Assembly (NCBI RefSeq): GCF_965363235.1
Contig: NC_134844.1
Span: forward strand, 88,126,664 to 88,190,663
Direction of reading: 5' to 3'
DNA: 64,000 nt
Source of the DNA: Mytilus galloprovincialis
Lineage: Eukaryota > Mollusca > Bivalvia > Mytilida > Mytilidae
The translations under genes were made by a program, and so were the position numbers. Under the pieces are notes generated by a model, which worked only from the letters and a program-made list of their open reading frames with translations, was not told the DNA's origin and ran no database searches. Below are positions 53,295-64,000 of this stretch, piece by piece; the stretch's first letter is position 1, and each line of letters opens with the position of its first letter.

Positions 53295-53690
53295 CCTCTT
53301 TGTTATGTAAAAAATACTGAAATCCGAGGAAAATTCAATCAGAAAGTCCTTAATCACATGGCAAAATCAAATGACAAAACACATCAAAAACGAATGGACA
53401 TCAACTGTCATATTCCTGACCTGGTACAGGCATTTTCAAATGTAGAAAATGGTAGATTGAACCTGGTTTTATAGCGTTAAACCTCTCACTTTTATGACAG
53501 TTGCATCAAATTCCGTTTTTTTTATAACGATGCGTGAACAAAACAGACATAATCGGTAAAATAATAAAAATATGGTTACAGCAGTCATCACTGTGTTACA
53601 ATTCTCAAGACAAACAAACATATACAAAAAACACAAAAAAGCACCTATCAAATTAAAAAACACATTCCTTGTTTCGCGTGTTGGGCGTCA
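53295..53690 (-). repeat. Dispersed repeat R4, long copy
   Basis: Contains AAATCCGAGGAAAATTCAAT, CTGACCTGGTACAGGCATTT, TGAACCTGGTTTTATAGCGT and a final AACAGACATAATCGGTAAAA. It aligns with 12560-12870. Confidence 0.65.
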
Positions 53691-53999
53691 GAAATACAAA
53701 CGTCACAAAAAAGAAATTTTGTCGTTCAATGTCTATACAAAACAATTTTAATTTCACATGGAGATGGTGGTATGCAGGGTTATAAAATCAAAAGTTATGT
53801 TAGAATTAATTACAGAAACAGACTGAGATTAAAAATTATCCAGCAGTACTATCCCAAGGTGACATATAATTCATTCATTTTGATAAATTTTCAAACTTCT
53901 AAAAAATCAATATCAACACTTTACTATGAAAAGCATAATTCCTTTATCATCCTACATTTTAATCATAATTATGGATCAACATCCAAATTCGTTGTCATG

Positions 54000-54175
54000 A
54001 TTTCAGTTACAGTGCAGGCAATTAGATTACATGTGATGCATTACATTACAATTACTTGGACAAAACCAGCATTATATTATAATTACAACTACATATATTT
54101 TGGAAAGTAAGCATTGCATTACAATTACTGTACTGCATTATATTACACATTGCATTTTAAAAAAAAATTATAAAA
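54000..54175. repeat. ATGCATTACA-type cryptic repeat
   Basis: Dense TGTAATGCATTACA-related words on both strands. Related tracts are at 55020-55150 and 55740-55925, so three tracts lie within 2 kb. Confidence 0.65.
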
Positions 54176-54349
54176 AAAAACATTTTATACTGAAATCTTG
54201 GTAACTATAAAATAGGTATTATAAAAATCCGTTCATTGTTCTAATAGACTACATACAGTGAAACAAATGTAATTAGCTTCCTCAAGGTTATCATACACTT
54301 TTTTCTGTGCATCTTTCGCCTAAGTCTGTATCAATTTATATTAGAGATG

Positions 54350-54592
54350 TTACCGGCTTGAAATTTGAAGTTTTAGGTTTAGATTTTCTATGAAGTTTGG
54401 ACTGTCAATTGTTAAAAATGAAAGTAAATCACTTTTAACAATATACAAGAAAATTAAATCTGAAGCTTTGTTTTGCTTTTGGTCATTTAATTGATATTTC
54501 TGAATACCAGATGGTTTTACAAAATCTAAGGCTGATTGTTCTTCTGGGTCAGGTTTATATATTTCGAAGTATACATCTCTGTGCTTTCTCAA
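54350..54592 (-). pseudogene. hAT transposase remnant
   Basis: The short frame ends FLTIDSPNFIENLNLKLQISSR-like (written in parts: SFLTIDSPNF, ENLNLKLQ, then SR). This fits the hAT pattern of a Pro/Ser-Phe-x-x-x-x-x-x-x-Phe block followed by a Tyr/Gln-x-x-Ser-Arg. No DDE catalytic part is nearby, so only a small N-terminal region survives. Confidence 0.45.
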
Positions 54593-55019
54593 AAAGAAAT
54601 AACGGAAATGTTGTAAGGAATTTATTCTACAATTATGTTTTTTTTATATATTATTGGCTTAATCTCAAAGTTATTTAATTACTAAAAAATTAGAAATTCA
54701 CTTTCAAAAGAAAGACATTAATTGCTATAAAACAAATAAGTGTTTTTTGACAGGTGTCAATTATCAATCATTCAACTTATATCTGTTACCTTTAAATATA
54801 AAAATGACTGCAAATAAAGAACAATATTATTTGTGTTTGTTTATAAAATAAATCGTTTTTAATTAGTAGTATAAAAGTTTAAGTATTAAGGTAAGACGAA
54901 GAAAATCATTAGTTTTACAACAGTTCTAATTTACACGTTTTGTTAAACCTTTTAAATAGACATTGATTTGTTTTTAATTTTATTTTTTTCTTAAATAAAG
55001 TAGGTACTTATTAACCCTG

Positions 55020-55150
55020 ACATTTGTAGCAACATATAGCACTATCAGACTAGAAACAATGGCATGTTATGCCATGTAATGCATAATAACATGCATGTTT
55101 GCCGCATTGCATTAAAATTACAAAATTTGGGCATTACATATTACATTCAG
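55020..55150. repeat. ATGCATTACA-type cryptic repeat
   Basis: Contains GGCATGTTATGCCATGTAAT and GCATAATAACATGCATG. Same sequence style as 54000-54175. Confidence 0.55.
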
Positions 55151-55739
55151 TTTTTTTTAATTAAATGTTAATTTTGCTATTATAAATATACATTTGTTTT
55201 TTTTTAAATTCAATCAAAAGGATTACTGAGAATTATTTCTTAATTATATAATAAACAAAGAGCTTAATGCCTAAGTGTCAAAATGGTGAAAGGATTAAAT
55301 GTAATACACACTAATGAGTGTTTTATGACAATGTTCAATTATCTGTTATTTCATCATAACATAGTATTCATTGATCTTTTGACAACAATCAAATACAGTA
55401 ATGTTTTTCAAATATCAATCTTTTCATACAGGAAAATGAATGAAAATATATGAGTAAAATGAATTTAAAATAAACCCTATGATATACAGGATTTTGTTAT
55501 TCATTGAGAATTAAAATGTGGTCATTCTAGTATTTATACCATTTTATTTTCAAGTTCTACATGTACATGGGGCTATGAGTAATCTCCACTAGTGATTTAT
55601 GTAAAGAGCGAAATATGAATAGAAAACATAAATTGATTATTCAATTGATTATGTTCTTACATGTAGTTAATCAAGAATGCTCAATTTCTGCTTTAGTTAA
55701 CTCTACAACAACTGTATATATAAGATATATAGTATGTGA

Positions 55740-55925
55740 AAAAGTAATGACAGGTAATGCAATGTAATGCATGAAATTACACAACTTTTTGTAATGCTAA
55801 AGTACTAAAGTAATGCATTATATTACAATTACATGTAATGCAAACATTGCTGCATTACACATTACATGCAATTACTTGGGAATATGTAATGCATTACCAT
55901 GCATTATAATTACAAATTTGCATTA
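55740..55925. repeat. ATGCATTACA-type cryptic repeat
   Basis: Dense GTAATGCA and TGCATTAC words in both orientations; the most regular of the three tracts. It abuts the R1 copy at its right. Confidence 0.7.
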
Positions 55926-56340
55926 CCCCATAGATATAGGAAGATGTGTTATGAGTGCCAATGAGACAACTCTCCATCCAAGTAACAATTTATAAAAGTA
56001 AACCATTATAGGTCAAGGTATGGCCTTCAACACGGAGCCTTGGCTCACACCGAACAGCAAGCTATAAAAGGCCCCAAAAATTACTAGTGTAAAACCATTC
56101 GAACGGGAAAACCAACGGTCTAATCTATATAAAAACGAGAAACGAGAAACACGTATGAACTACATAAACAGACGACAACTATAATACATCAGATTCCTGA
56201 CTTAGGACAGGTGCAAATATTTGCAGCGAGATTAAACGTTTTATTGGTACCAAACCTTCTCCCTTTTCTGAGACAATAGTATAACATCACAAAATAGAAA
56301 GACATACTATAAAAAATCAATTGGAAGGCTTAACTCAATA
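55925..56340 (-). repeat. Dispersed repeat R1, reversed copy
   Basis: Close reverse complement of 46660-46945: AGTGCCAATGAGACAACTCT, GGCCTTCAACACGGAGCCTT and CATCAGATTCCTGACTTAGG. Extends beyond it with ACCAAACCTTCTCCC. Confidence 0.75.
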
Positions 56341-56519
56341 AAAAAAAAACGCAAATTAACACAAAATGAACGAATAAATTTGATCTGTGATACCTGAATG
56401 CAAATACATAGTTAATACAAGTTATAAAGGATCAATAGTTAATGTCAAAAGTAATTAACAGGTTTAAACAAAGTTAAAGTATGATACCACTGTGAAATAT
56501 TGAACAATATTTAGAAAAT

Positions 56520-56567
56520 CAACACTTTTGAAAAAACCTATATCAACACTTTTGAAAAAACCTATAT
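56520..56567. repeat. Two tandem 24-bp units
   Basis: CAACACTTTTGAAAAAACCT plus ATAT occurs twice in a row without difference. Confidence 0.9.
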
Positions 56568-56967
56568 TATACACAGGTAAATGAAAATAATTTTGTATAC
56601 ATCTTCTTCTGTGTGTATAAAATCTTCCGTTTAGGAATACCAAGAAATTTCATGTTGGAAACAATATGCATGATTAGTCGTTAAGAAAACAATGTTCAGT
56701 TAAAGAATGAGCCCAGTTCAACTTGTTTATGAATAATGCTAACGCATTTTAAAAATCTATAGGCTCATCAGGCAAACAAAAGTGACAAAAACACATAAGA
56801 CACAAAGAATTGATTTATGATAAATCACAGGTACAGAAAGCTACTTCAAAGCCTATTACGTTTAATAGGGTAAATCATCAATACACAGAATACGATATCG
56901 GTCGGTACACACCAAACAGATGCAGTTTAATGGTTTTTTTTACACTTTGTATACAAAACAATGAAAC

Positions 56968-57140
56968 ACCAAGGTCTTATTCTTCCGGGGCACATGAGTT
57001 CACTCTCGATTTTGTTGGAGTTCATGTTGTTGCTAAAGTTTATAAGTATTTTATGAAGTATTTTGTTGCCTTGTTCGTCTGTTCGTCATTTTTCGTGTCT
57101 GCCATGGCGTTGTCTTTTTTCTTTAACTTATTAGTTTTGA
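56968..57140 (+). repeat. RT-element tail fragment
   Basis: Diverged tail with GGGGCACATGAGTTCACTCT and TGCCATGGCGTTGTC. Confidence 0.5.
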
Positions 57141-57440
57141 ACGTCTCTTTTCAATGCTCTTCAACTTCGTACTTATTTGTACTTTTAAACTCATTTTGAT
57201 TCGAGCGTCACTGATGAGTCTTTTGTAGACGAAACGCGCGTCTGGTGCAAATACTAAATTTTTATCCTGGTATCTGTGATGAGTTTATTTACAACGACCG
57301 ACTGGGTCGATTCCACTGCTGGTGGAGTTTTTAATTCCCCGAGGGTATCACAAGCCCAGTAGTCAGCACTTTTGTGTTGACATGAATAATCGTTGATATG
57401 GTCATAATTATAAATTAACTGTTTACAAAATTTGAATTTT
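57140..57440 (+). repeat. Dispersed repeat R2, near-complete copy
   Basis: Contains CAATGCTCTTCAACTTCGTA, ATTCGAGCGTCACTGATGAG, ACGAAACGCGCGTCTGGTGC, CGATTCCACTGCTGGTGGAG and CCCCGAGGGTATCACAAGCC. It lies directly after an RT-element tail. Confidence 0.75.
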
Positions 57441-59299
57441 TGCATGAACCACCTGAGGGGTTCATGCTAATATATTAGCAAGTTTTGGATGTGTCTATTG
57501 GCCACTCGATATCTCTCGACCAGAAGTCAGAATAAAATTCTCGGAACGTCTCGAAAGTTTTCGGTCATTTATACAGGTCTTAACAGGTTGTTATCTACGT
57601 CTTTGATATGGTCCCTTGATGGCCCTTGACGACGCAATTATATTTGTTTTAAAACGACCACTGTACACTGTGTGTATCTGGGTCAATTATAACGTGGTAT
57701 TGTATGTTGTCTCGATAACATGTGAACTAATTATGTTTGAAGATTTACCCACGGGATACTGAGTGTGTATTTCATCATAGACTTACGGGAGAGAAGATTC
57801 TGGTTAAAACAATAATATTAGATCGGAAAACAGAAAGATAAAATTCTTATCAAAAGTATTTAATTCAATCGGAATCAAAAAAATATATACAAAATATATA
57901 CTGTATTTATGTTTCTGAAGAAACTGACAATGATTGAAATCAGAATATTTTCAGAGTTGCAATTAAGAAATAAGTATTTTATATTACAAGATACTCTGCT
58001 TTGGTATTTTTAGATATTCATTTGTAAAGGAAACATAAAATTTAAATCTAAATAAATACTTGCATCCTACAAAAAAAATGTTCATAAACAATTATTTCAT
58101 ACCATTTTAGTATTAATGAGTATTTATTATTTTTTTTTTTTTTGTCTATTGTAATATATCCATAAAACGGAAAGTAAGATAAATTTAGTAAATATTTAAA
58201 TTTTAAACGGTCGTGAATGAAAGTACGTGTGTGTTTTCAATTCATAAAGCATGATTTTAAATCCTTGCAAATCACAACAACCGTAAAAATATTTTACAAC
58301 AATCACAACAAAATTTAATCATAGAATTTGATCGTATTTCTGCAGAGGTTATGAAACTTAGATACAACTGGTTTTTAGTTTAAAGCAAACCAGTCTTAAA
58401 AAATGCTATCAAAATGTAAGACTCTTAACTCATTTCACCTCTCAAACCACAAAATATCAAACTGCAGTTACAAGTGTCACATTTTTTTGCCCCCCTTATA
58501 CTTTTTCCAGTCATAATCTTGAATTGGGACTCAAGAAGAAAACAATTCCTTCAAAATTGCATTCACTGATGTTGTTTTTTTCTTGTTGTTGTCTTTGTTC
58601 CACAACTTGTAAATAAAGCACTCTAGTGGTCGATTATCCCATTGGTATCTTCTGACTTTTTACTGATATATGAGTATTAATCATGTCCTTAAATTTTCAA
58701 TTGCATACCCAAAAAAATGCCAGCATTTTTCAGCACACACATACACATGTCATGTATAATTTTTTTGTAACCTACAATGTTACACTACTTCGTGTATCTC
58801 ATTCAAAACTACAGTTTTCAAAAAAAAAAGGATCATGGAGTACTAGTTAATTCTGGTTTGATTTTTATCATATTGGTACGAATAGAAGCAGAATTTTCCT
58901 TGGTTTATTTATTTATTTGGTTATAATTTTATTGGTAGGCGTTTTTACTTTATATACTTTATACTTCATTATATTATATGTAAGGCATATGTAAAAAACG
59001 AAACAAGTTATGGTCCTTTCTGCTTCCCTTTACCTGGTTTGGTTTTGTAAATTTATTTTACTTTGAAATTTTCATATCTTGTCTCTTTGAAGATTTATTG
59101 ATGGAAAGTGTGTAACTATAATTGGATTAAATGAATAAATGAATAATAATAGGTGTACATCTGCTCTTATCAACAATGCTAACATTCTGATCAGGATCTT
59201 TTAAGTACTTCCATATTGCATGTGATTTTAAAACGCTGCAATGAAACAGACTATAAGTAAGAGTTATCTTTTCTTAGGTGTAATGTACCCTCTTAAGAT
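57441..59299. other. Intergenic, no gene recognised
   Basis: A+T-rich, with a small palindrome GCATGAACC and GGTTCATGC at 57442-57467 and poly-T runs. I see no exon. Confidence 0.35.
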
Positions 59300-59460
59300 T
59301 ATAATAGAATGTTGACTGCTGTACCCCTATTTTTGATATTTTTACCTATTATGTCTGTTTGTTTTGTTTACACATCGTTGTCAATATAATGGAATTGTAG
59401 GCGACTGTCATACAGGTGAGAGGTTTAGTAGCTATAAAACCAGGTTTAATCCCATATCCA
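59300..59460 (+). repeat. Dispersed repeat R4 fragment
   Basis: Contains TTGACTGCTGTACCCCTATT, TTACCTATTATGTCTGTTTG and TAAAACCAGGTTTAATCCC, matching 30230-30370. Confidence 0.6.
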
Positions 59461-59569
59461 GAAATCAACGCCACTTTGCTCATTTGAATATTATACTAAT
59501 TTAATCGGATACGGGTCACGGAAATTATATTGAAATGATAGGGATTTTTGAAAAAATGGTCTATTTAAA

Positions 59570-59890
59570 GGATATGTTCCTTACGTCGTAACTACAATTC
59601 CCTTCCCTTTCATGAATGTGACTTACCGAATTAGACTATATTTACCGGATTTGTAATCACATAAGCAACACGACGGGTGTGGAGCAGGATCTGCTTACCC
59701 TTCCGGCGCACCTGAGATCACCCCTAGTTTTTGGTGGGGCTCGTGTTGTTTATTCTTTAGTTTTCTATGTTGTGTCATGTACTATTGTTTTTCTGTTTGT
59801 CTTTTTCATTTTTAGCAATGGCGTTTTCAGTTTGTTTTAGATTTATGAGTTTGACTGTCCCTTTGGTATCTTTCGTCCCTCTTTTTTTAA
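59570..59890 (+). repeat. RT-element 3' end and tail
   Basis: Begins GGATATGTTCCTTACGTCGT, exactly the end of the RT ORF at 25716-25735, and continues through the entire tail to TATCTTTCGTCCCTCTTTTT. It is close to the copy at 25716-26040, so both are young members of the family. Confidence 0.8.
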
Positions 59891-60514
59891 CTTTAATTTA
59901 AGTGATAAGCAGGATGCCGGGGCAGAAAATAAATATACTCAACAATATACACCATTTAAAAGAAACATAATGACTGTCGTTGCAAAAATCAAGGTTCCTG
60001 AGCTATTTTGAAAATCGAAGCGAGAGGCTTTTATCATTGCAAAATAAAATACAGGCTAAAATGGCTGAAACGTCAAATTTGCAAACTTCGTGTTGAAAAT
60101 TGGCTAACAAGGTTTTTAGAAAAACAAGTTGCCGGGGTGAAACTTGAAACTTGGATGTCCAAAGAATAAGCAAGTCCAAACGTTGTATGTGTATTCGTTG
60201 AACTCTAGGTTCCCACGTAAAGTTAAAATGCCAATATCTTAATAGTCAGTAGAAACTCACGAGAACACGAAAAATTAACTTAATTCGCGTTCATTGTTTT
60301 TATTTTGACCGCCTGACATCTTTACGGAAATATAAGAGTGATTATAAACAAGGACTATGTGACGGGCAACTAATAATATCCGTGTTTGAAAGATTTTAAC
60401 GATATCAATCCAGTCTAGTTCAAACTATAATCACGTGGTACAATTCTCATTTACATATTATGAATATTAATTAGCAAAAGCACCACTAATTTCTGGCTAT
60501 GTCACCATTTTCTA

Positions 60515-60840
60515 CATAAGAAAATGCCTGTACCAAGTTAGGAATATGACAGTTGTTATCTATTCGGTTGAAGTGTTTGAGCTTTTGATTTTGCCATTTG
60601 ATTACGTACTTTCCGTTTTGAATTTTCCTCGGAGTTCGGTATTTTTGTTATTTTACTTTTGAATGACAATTTAACAAGTAAATAAAGGCAACAGTAGTAT
60701 ACTACTGTTAAATCGTCATAATTGGATTAAGTAAAAACAACTCCGGTTAACAAACTAAAACCGAGGAAACACATCAACTATAAGAGGAAAACAACGGAAC
60801 AACAAAAGCAAACGCCAACATACATAGAAACGGACTCTCT
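60515..60840. repeat. R4 copy followed by R3 copy
   Basis: R4: CCTGTACCAAGTTAGGAATA and ACTTTCCGTTTTGAATTTTC (60515-60660). R3: GTAAATAAAGGCAACAGTAG and AACTAAAACCGAGGAAACAC (60680-60840). Confidence 0.6.
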
Positions 60841-61406
60841 GTAAACCATGAATTAATTACTTAGCTAAGTGTCGATTTCAAGTGACTTGTTATAGATATT
60901 TTACTTTTTCATTGAATTACCCCACCTCTTTGGTATTGTCAGTTTATGTAATTTACCTTCATCTTTGATGAAACCGTGACTTAATTAACTGTTTGACATT
61001 CACAGAAATAGAGAGTTTTTCTTTGTAAGTCTTTATTCATTCCGCCCTATGTGCTATTGACAATTTTTAGGATTTAAGATAAGATGTTAATTATTGATAC
61101 TGAGCAACACGAACCCCACCATTAATCAGCGGATAAACTTATGTGATCCTGAAGAGTAAACAGTATGATCTACATGTGACACTTTTAAAATAAACCTTCG
61201 GAAGCTTTTTCTCCAATATGGTGCATTTCCTTTCGTTTTCTTTTTTCGTGACCGAATGGATACCTGCTAGTGATATATTGGGGTAAAGACTGTGTCAGCA
61301 GTAAAACAAAAATGTCTGATTTGTACGTTACTAACCTAGTTTGCATTACACTGAGTTAATGTTGAGTAGAAATGATATTTGAGTGTTCTGCAATAGTAGT
61401 ACTTAC

Positions 61407-61451
61407 TTGTAAAAGAGGAGCATATGATACCAAAGGGATATTCAAATCCAT
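61407..61451 (-). CDS. Candidate first exon of a lost or unassigned tetraspanin
   Basis: 45 nt from an ATG to a GTAAGT donor, encoding MDLNIPLVSYAPLLQ in phase 0. The size and phase fit an exon that precedes a TM1 exon such as 52320-52556. Its sister at 4216-4261 has lost this frame. It could instead be a 5' untranslated exon of T4, or simply not an exon. I found nothing downstream that proves coding use. Confidence 0.35.
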
Positions 61452-62108
61452 AGTCGAAAACAAACGGACATTTTTAGCTTATTTTGTACCTTAACTAATG
61501 CTCTTCTAATTTATAGTATTAATCTTAAATTCTAGAATTATTTTTTTCTAATATCACCGGACTACATCCTTAAATTATTTTATTGAGAATAAATATTTAG
61601 TGTTACATCTATGTATATAAAGTTGAAACATAGTGTCATTTTTACAGTTTTAATATAAAAATAAAGAAGCATTTTCATACAGTAACACGAAAAGATAAAA
61701 CTTTTAACATAGTACACATTTGCAAAATAAAAGAAAAACATACACAATTGTAAAATAATTAACGATTTGGCCACAAAAGTATGATTGAATATAGTCTGTT
61801 AATGGAAAGTACGAACACAGTTCAGTCTTATTAACTCAAAACAAAAAATATTTTCTTATTCATATTTTGGATAAATATATCTACGAGAATAAATTTATAT
61901 ATTTTTTAACTCCATTAAAAATCTAAAACTGACCATGAAAACTTTCATAAACACTATCGCCTACAGATAATCCTCCAAATAGTTTCTGACAGTCTTGAAG
62001 AATTTACGATCATGTCATTTAAGGGGTATACTCATAGAACAGAATTCTTGGTTAGTAGGTGTTGAAAAACCCAATCACAAAAAAAGCTAGCTTTCAACAA
62101 TTGCATCA

Positions 62109-62137
62109 GGTATATATATATATATATATATATATGA
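62109..62137. repeat. TA microsatellite
   Basis: (TA)n run, absent at the matching place in the left copy of the duplication. A second run is at 62604-62624. Confidence 0.9.
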
Positions 62138-62171
62138 CTGCCAAATTTGTATTAACAGACAATACTTTTAA

Positions 62172-62504
62172 ATAAAGGCAACAGTAGTATACCGCTGTTC
62201 AAACTCATAAATCCATGGACAAAAAAACAAAATCGGGGTAACAAACTAAAACTGAGGGAAACGCATTAATATAAAAGGAGAACAACGACACAACACTACA
62301 ATGTAACACACACAGAAACGGACCAAGCATCAGACAAAATCCCACGAGAATAACAAATATAACATCAAAACCAAATACATGAATTTGGGATAGACAAGTA
62401 CCGTGACACGTCTTATCGCAATGTGAATTTACACTCAAAAATAAGAGAAAACAAACGACGCAACGTTAAAATGTAACACACACAGAAACGAACTATAATA
62501 TAGC
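62172..62504 (+). repeat. Dispersed repeat R3, full-length insertion
   Basis: About 333 bp between CAATACTTTTAAA and AGATACTATG. In the left copy of the duplication the corresponding site reads CAATGCTTTTAAAAGATACT with nothing between, so both ends of this family are defined: start near TAAAGGCAACAGTAGTATAC, end near ACTATAATATAGCAA. Confidence 0.8.
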
Positions 62505-62792
62505 AAAGATACTATGAAAAAAATATGCAATAATAATTCGTTCCATGTTATGCGAAAGCAAATTTACAGATTTACATTGTTAGGTTGATGTTTAGACGAG
62601 TTGATATATATATATATATATATGTTCTAACGTGTCAAATACACATATGAACCAAGATATTTAACTTATTTGTTTCTTTTTTCCAATATTGTCAGATGTC
62701 ATCACTTCAGTAATATCTTTGATTTAGTTGTCAAGCATTGTTATATCATTTCCAGCCAATTCGTCAACTTTTTGTTTTATTTTGTCGGTAGG

Positions 62793-63134
62793 TTAATCTG
62801 GTTTGTCATTAATCTTGTCATCAAATTCCATAGATTTTATCGATTGTAATTCAATAATGTCTTCGATGTTTTCCCGAACAATAGTATTTGCTTTTCTGTG
62901 TAAATCAGCAGTTCTAACTGACAATCGCAGTTCGTTTTTAGATGATTTGTTTGCTCGGTTATCCTCTTCTTTTCTTTGATTTCTTTTTTTCTTAGCATTA
63001 TCCCCTACTTTTTGTGTTTTATTGTCTTTTCTGATTTCAACTTCCTCTCCATCCGCTTTAACACTCACATGCATCATGTTTGTGTCTTTCTTGAATCGTA
63101 TTGCATTCAATAAAGTTGTTACAACACAACATAT
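62793..63134 (-). CDS. Tetraspanin T5, last exon (partial gene)
   Basis: After an ATTCAG acceptor it begins ICCVVTTLLNAIRFKKD, the end of TM4, then about 97 charged residues ending DDKINDKPD and a TAA stop. It is homologous to the T2 tail exon at 7031-7432. T2 continues for 24 more residues, and the sequence past the T5 stop still matches them (KQKVDELAG against RQKEDELAK), down to a second stop at 62724-62726 in line with the T2 stop. So T5 has a recently acquired earlier stop. Its other exons lie beyond the right edge. Confidence 0.8.
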   Translation of the reverse strand: MCCVVTTLLNAIRFKKDTNMMHVSVKADGEEVEIRKDNKTQKVGDNAKKKRNQRKEEDNRANKSSKNELRLSVRTADLHRKANTIVRENIEDIIELQSIKSMEFDDKINDKPD

Positions 63135-64000
63135 CTGAATTAGAGAGTGGCTTAAAATTAGAATATTGTTGTAAACATGGTAGACGCCACCACAAAATCG
63201 ATTTTTTTTTTATAATTATCTGAGACACCTGAACGATTTCATTTCATAAAAAATCTCTTGTGTTTACTTATTGTACCTATATCTTAATAACAAGGTGTAG
63301 GTCCTGAAATTGCAGTTTATTCTCATTAAATTAATCGGGCATGACTAATTGGGTACGCCTTGTATAATCAAGGGGTCCACATACGGCATTCAAAATACAA
63401 TAAGTCAAAAATTCGTGGAATAAAAATGCATTTGATTGATCATCTCCAACTAAAAATCAGACAATATCATAGTGGAAATCCAAAGATGTTCGAAACCTGC
63501 AAATTGATAAACATAAAAGTACACGTCTTATTGACTGTCATGTTTGAATTCGTTGGAAAATTTGTTTAAGGTTTTTTAGAGGTTGACCCACTCGTCCAAA
63601 ATATACATAAAAATATTTGCAACTGGACATTTAGGTGACACAGGATTGAACTTACGTATTCAGACCGAACGTTGCTTCGTATTCATACATCCATCACAGA
63701 CACACAGCCGAACGGATGCCTCACTTTAGCAAGGGTTTACTGTTGTATAAGAGAAGTGCAGGGGTTATTCGCGTCCAGCTGTTAAACGTAAATCTAATCT
63801 TTTCATTAATCATTTGTTTTTTCAATTTGTATTTTTCGGACCTTTTCACTGGTATCAACGTAAGAATCTAAATGTATTACACGATGTTTGATACATGAAT
63901 TGTTGGAATAGATTTACTAACTGTCTGCTTATAATCTGGTATTAAAAAAAATTATTTCTTGATTACAGACACATAAACAAAACCACCAAATATATATATG
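63135..64000 (-). other. T5 intron, no recognised feature
   Basis: A+T-rich. The short ORFs have no family resemblance, and I found no TM4 exon (28 codons, phase 0) up to the window edge. Confidence 0.4.

Larger units (their letters stand above)
61330..63134. repeat. Segmental duplication block, right copy
   Basis: Collinear with 4100-7432, as listed there. It is shorter between the short exon and the tail exon, and it carries an extra R3 insertion at 62172-62504 that the left copy lacks. Confidence 0.75.

Overview
The window reads as nuclear DNA of a marine bivalve, most likely a mussel (Mytilus-like). It is strongly A+T-rich, split by long introns, and full of dispersed repeats of the kind typical of bivalve genomes. 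I see no bacterial or organellar gene organisation. The species is inferred from recognised repeat families, not from a database match.

The host content is a tandem cluster of divergent tetraspanin genes, all on the minus strand and so read right to left. T5 (62793-63134) is only a last exon; its upstream part lies beyond the right edge. A relic (T-rel) is left as an exon at 52320-52556 with two stop codons, perhaps with a first exon at 61407-61451. T4 (39160-49215) is complete: six exons, 256 residues. T3 (27926-38281) has seven recognised exons. T2 (7031-18331) also has seven. T1 is only a first exon (1714-1785) and runs off the left edge. Exon structure is shared: every junction I could assign is phase 0 except the start of the T2 and T3 first-found exons; the TM3 exon is always 75 nt; the TM4 exon is 84 nt in T2 and T3. 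The large extracellular loop (LEL) carries the Cys-Cys-Gly signature in T2 and T3, while T4 has a reduced loop. T2 and T5 end in a long charged cytoplasmic tail.

The most notable observation is a young-looking LTR retroelement (33161-35596, two LTRs of 1118 bp that look identical, 5-bp target duplication ATGTA). It sits inside the 75-nt TM3 exon of T3, so this haplotype cannot make an ordinary T3 protein. In addition, the second coding exon found in T3 is flanked by two copies of one inverted-repeat element in opposite orientation.

Layout of the rest: 1-7 kb holds the T1 first exon, repeat fragments and a block homologous to 61.3-63.1 kb. 7-18.4 kb is T2, with fragments of a reverse-transcriptase element in its introns. 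18.4-27.9 kb is a transposon-rich spacer with a Ty3/Gypsy 3' fragment, a gag-like ORF, a perfect 59-bp-arm palindrome, the best-preserved reverse-transcriptase copy and a GC-rich ORF. 27.9-49.2 kb is T3 and T4, with a 575-bp tandem array in a T4 intron. 49.2-62.7 kb is mostly repeats plus a hAT remnant. Repeat families are labelled R1 to R6 only to show which fragments look alike.
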